A DNA stretch of 64,000 nt from Neorhizobium alkalisoli. GTDB lineage: Bacteria; Pseudomonadota; Alphaproteobacteria; Rhizobiales; Rhizobiaceae. This document shows positions 62,429 to 64,000 of the stretch, piece by piece; position 1 is the first letter of the stretch, and each line of letters starts with the position of its first letter. Made by a program: the position numbers and the translations under genes. The notes beneath the pieces are model-generated. The model saw nothing but the letters and a program-made list of their open reading frames with translations. It ran no database searches and had not been told where the DNA came from. The DNA is taken from assembly GCF_002968635.1 (NCBI RefSeq), contig NZ_PVBN01000011.1, positions 124,001 through 188,000 of the forward strand, given 5' to 3'.

Positions 62429-62458
62429 ATATTGTATATTTTCCTGAATATTGCATAT
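62429..62458. promoter_or_regulatory. twin ATATTG(T/C)ATAT operator candidates
   Basis: ATATTGTATAT (62429-62439) and ATATTGCATAT (62448-62458) are palindromic 11-mers of form ATAT-N3-ATAT, 19 bases apart centre to centre. They lie in the AT-rich divergent region between the UPF0261 gene and the GntR gene. The form resembles the AAAT-N3-ATTT pair at 30563-30595. Binding by the adjacent GntR protein is inference. Confidence 0.55.
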
Positions 62459-62489
62459 TGATGCCAACGACGCCAGATGGAATTTGAAA

Positions 62490-63152
62490 ATGAATGCGCC
62501 TCGCCACCTCACGCTTCGCGAACGGATCTACGAGGAAATCGTCCGCCTCATCGTCTCCGGAGAGCTGCCGAGCGGAGTGTCTATCGATGAAAAGGCGCTG
62601 ACGGAGAAATTGCAGGTCAGCCGCACCCCCTTTCGCGAAGCGATCGGTACGCTGGCCAAGGAGGGGCTGATCGAGATCAAGCCCTATCGCGGCTTCTTCG
62701 TGCGAAGCTTCTCGCGCAAGGAGATCGAGGACCTCTACGAATTGCGCAAGACGCTCGAGTGCTTTGCCGTGGAGCTTGCCGTGCCGCGGATGAGCGATCG
62801 CGATATTGCGGGGCTTGAACGGGTTCTCGACGAAGCGGTTGCGGCGCTGGAGCGGGGGGATATGCAAACCTATGGGGTGCGCGACAGAGAGTTTCACGAG
62901 ACGATCGCGGAACGTTCCGACAATGCCGCGCTGATTGAAACCCTGTCCCGGCTGGCGATGCAGATCCAGGTCTGCCGAACGATTGCGAATGAGAGCCGCG
63001 ATCTGGCGCAACGGGCCGCAACCGAGCGCGACGAGATCCTCAAGGCGCTGCGCGCTCGCGATGTGGCTGCTGCCTCGGCTCTGATGCGCGAGCATATCAG
63101 CGACGTACAGCAGGCCGTGCTGGGGCGTTTCAGGGATGATGACGCACGCTAG
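62490..63152 (+). CDS. GntR-family (FCD) transcriptional regulator
   Basis: The protein has 220 residues from ATG 62490 (MNAPRHLTLRERIYEEIVRL); the upstream TTG start would run through an operator. The winged helix has ALTEKLQVSRTPFREAIGTLAKEGLIEIKPYRGFFV, and the FCD domain contains DLYELRKTLECFAVELAV, VRDREFHETIAERSDNAALIETL and ALRARDVAAASALMREHISD, with the expected metal-binding His and Asp. It is divergent from the split Tm-1 pair and upstream of a sugar ABC binding protein; it probably controls both. Confidence 0.9.
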   Translation: MNAPRHLTLRERIYEEIVRLIVSGELPSGVSIDEKALTEKLQVSRTPFREAIGTLAKEGLIEIKPYRGFFVRSFSRKEIEDLYELRKTLECFAVELAVPRMSDRDIAGLERVLDEAVAALERGDMQTYGVRDREFHETIAERSDNAALIETLSRLAMQIQVCRTIANESRDLAQRAATERDEILKALRARDVAAASALMREHISDVQQAVLGRFRDDDAR

Positions 63153-63190
63153 AGCCGGCAGGTTCCGTTCTAGCATGGGAATTCGGCTCT
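63151..63190 (+). terminator. hairpin at the end of the GntR gene
   Basis: AGAGCCG (63151-63157) pairs with CGGCTCT (63184-63190), extended inside by AGGTTCC against GGGAATT with wobble pairs, and TTT follows. It starts within the stop codon. A Rho-independent terminator is plausible, separating the regulator from the ABC operon. Confidence 0.4.
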
Positions 63191-63289
63191 TTGGGGGCCG
63201 GATCGGAAATGCGGCACGTCCCGCGTTTCCGCGGGGAGGCAAGGGAGAGGCGACGCTGAGGAGTAGCGGCGTGCCTGGAGGAGGAGAAC

Positions 63290-64000
63290 ATGATGAATAT
63301 GCTTCTACGCGGCGCAGCCTTTGCCGCATTGCTCGCCGTAGCCGGTGATCTGAAGGCGCAGACCCTCAAGATGTGGGGGCCGGAGCAAATCACCGAACCG
63401 CTGATCGCCGAACTCTGGAAAGGCATCAAGGCCGATTTCGAGGCCGCAAATCCCGGCGTGAAGGTGGAGTTCATTCCGCCGACGGGAACGATCAGCAATG
63501 GCGCGGTCCAAGCGGCGCTGCAATCGGATGCGGGGCCTGATGTGGTTCTGACCAATTCCGGCATTGGCCGCATCACGGTGGTGAAGAATGCCAAGCTGGT
63601 CGCGCCGCTCACGGCCCAGTACGAAAATCGCGGCTGGAAGGGTAAGATCTATCCCTGGCTCTACACGGAGCTGAAAGGCCAGTTCGGTGGCGAGATCTAC
63701 GAAGTGCCCGATGGGTTGGATGCGCTCGGCGTCTGGTACCACAAGGACATGTTTGCCCAAAAGGGTTGGGCGATCCCCAAGACGTGGCAGGATTTCGTCA
63801 CGCTGATGAAGAAGATCGATGCCGCGGGCGTCCAGCCGCTGGCGATCGGACCGCGCACGACAGGCAGTGCCGGACACCTCTTCGGTAACCTGCTGCAATC
63901 TGCGAGCGGCACCGCGGCGGTCGGAAAGGCGGTGGGCGGCAAGCTTTCATGGACCGATCCTACCATGGTGACCGGTGCCGTTAGGCTACGGGAACTGGTC
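63290..64000 (+). CDS. sugar ABC transporter solute-binding protein, N-terminal part (runs past window end)
   Basis: The ATG at 63290 follows GGAGGAGGAGAAC; the frame stays open to the window end (237 codons). A signal peptide of about 22 residues (MMNMLLRGAAFAALLAVAGD...KAQ) precedes the family-1 opening LKMWGPEQITEPLIAELWKGIKADFEAANPGVKVEFIPP and DVVLTNSGIGRITVVKN. Features such as DGLDALGVWYHKDMFAQKGWAIPKTWQDFVTLM are standard for sugar-binding proteins. It is probably the first gene of an ABC importer serving the Tm-1 pair's pathway. Confidence 0.9.
   Translation, partial: MMNMLLRGAAFAALLAVAGDLKAQTLKMWGPEQITEPLIAELWKGIKADFEAANPGVKVEFIPPTGTISNGAVQAALQSDAGPDVVLTNSGIGRITVVKNAKLVAPLTAQYENRGWKGKIYPWLYTELKGQFGGEIYEVPDGLDALGVWYHKDMFAQKGWAIPKTWQDFVTLMKKIDAAGVQPLAIGPRTTGSAGHLFGNLLQSASGTAAVGKAVGGKLSWTDPTMVTGAVRLRELV

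Overview
The window is ordinary high-GC alphaproteobacterial DNA and most resembles a Rhizobiaceae accessory replicon or chromid (Rhizobium/Ensifer/Agrobacterium type). The reasons are dense co-directional catabolic operons, each with its own transporter and a GntR, ROK or AraC regulator, DgoD/TalrD/SsuD/RbtD-type enzymes, and a GAGCATTTCC...GGAAATGC intergenic palindrome of rhizobial style. I see no rRNA, tRNA, CRISPR array, insertion sequence or phage gene. The assignment to genus is inference.

Layout. (1) 1-9400: sugar-acid catabolism. It holds the end of a 2-hydroxyacid dehydrogenase, a GntR/FCD repressor, an IlvD/Edd-family sugar-acid dehydratase, an L-talarate/galactarate dehydratase, an RraA/HMG-aldolase-family protein, an alpha-ketoglutarate semialdehyde dehydrogenase broken by one frameshift, an orphan family-5 solute-binding protein and an Ldh_2-type oxidoreductase. 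A 14-bp element of form ACTNN-N4-TTAGT lies upstream of both the dehydratase operon and the binding-protein gene. (2) 9500-22600: mixed housekeeping and envelope genes: an MFS transporter, a membrane-anchored alpha/beta hydrolase with an AI-2E-type permease, a YqhA-like membrane protein, a WXXGXW mini-protein with an RND efflux pair, and a LysR regulator divergent from a SnoaL-like protein and a quinone oxidoreductase. (3) 22100-31420: a galactonate/idonate island with dgoD, a TRAP transporter (dctP, dctQ, dctM), gluconate 5-dehydrogenase-like and L-idonate 5-dehydrogenase-like enzymes, a second enolase-superfamily dehydratase, and a divergent DgoR-like regulator with two palindromic operators. 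(4) 31480-39520: organosulfonate acquisition, with an ssu-type operon on the minus strand back to back with tauABC on the plus strand. (5) 40330-56390: a large polyol/ketose region. On the minus strand are a ketose 3-epimerase, a ROK regulator, a PfkB kinase and a GatZ/KbaZ-family protein. On the plus strand are an AraC regulator, a complete ABC importer with an extra 77-residue membrane protein, a sorbitol/xylitol-type dehydrogenase, a galactitol-DH-like SDR, an L-xylulose-reductase-like SDR, a class-I-aldolase-like protein, a second PfkB kinase and a ribitol-2-dehydrogenase-like SDR. (6) 56500-64000: a PHB-depolymerase-type esterase, a chemoreceptor, then a split Tm-1 pair (UPF0261 plus a TIM barrel) with a divergent GntR regulator and the start of a sugar ABC binding protein.

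How it fits together. Nearly every block pairs importer, regulator and redox or dehydratase enzymes for one plant-derived polyol, sugar acid or sulfonate. The least described parts are the polyol/ketose route in region 5, where the kinase, aldolase and epimerase set implies more than one phosphorylated ketose, and the split Tm-1 system in region 6, whose substrate is unknown. Strong hairpins follow several binding-protein genes, which fits a need for more binding protein than permease.
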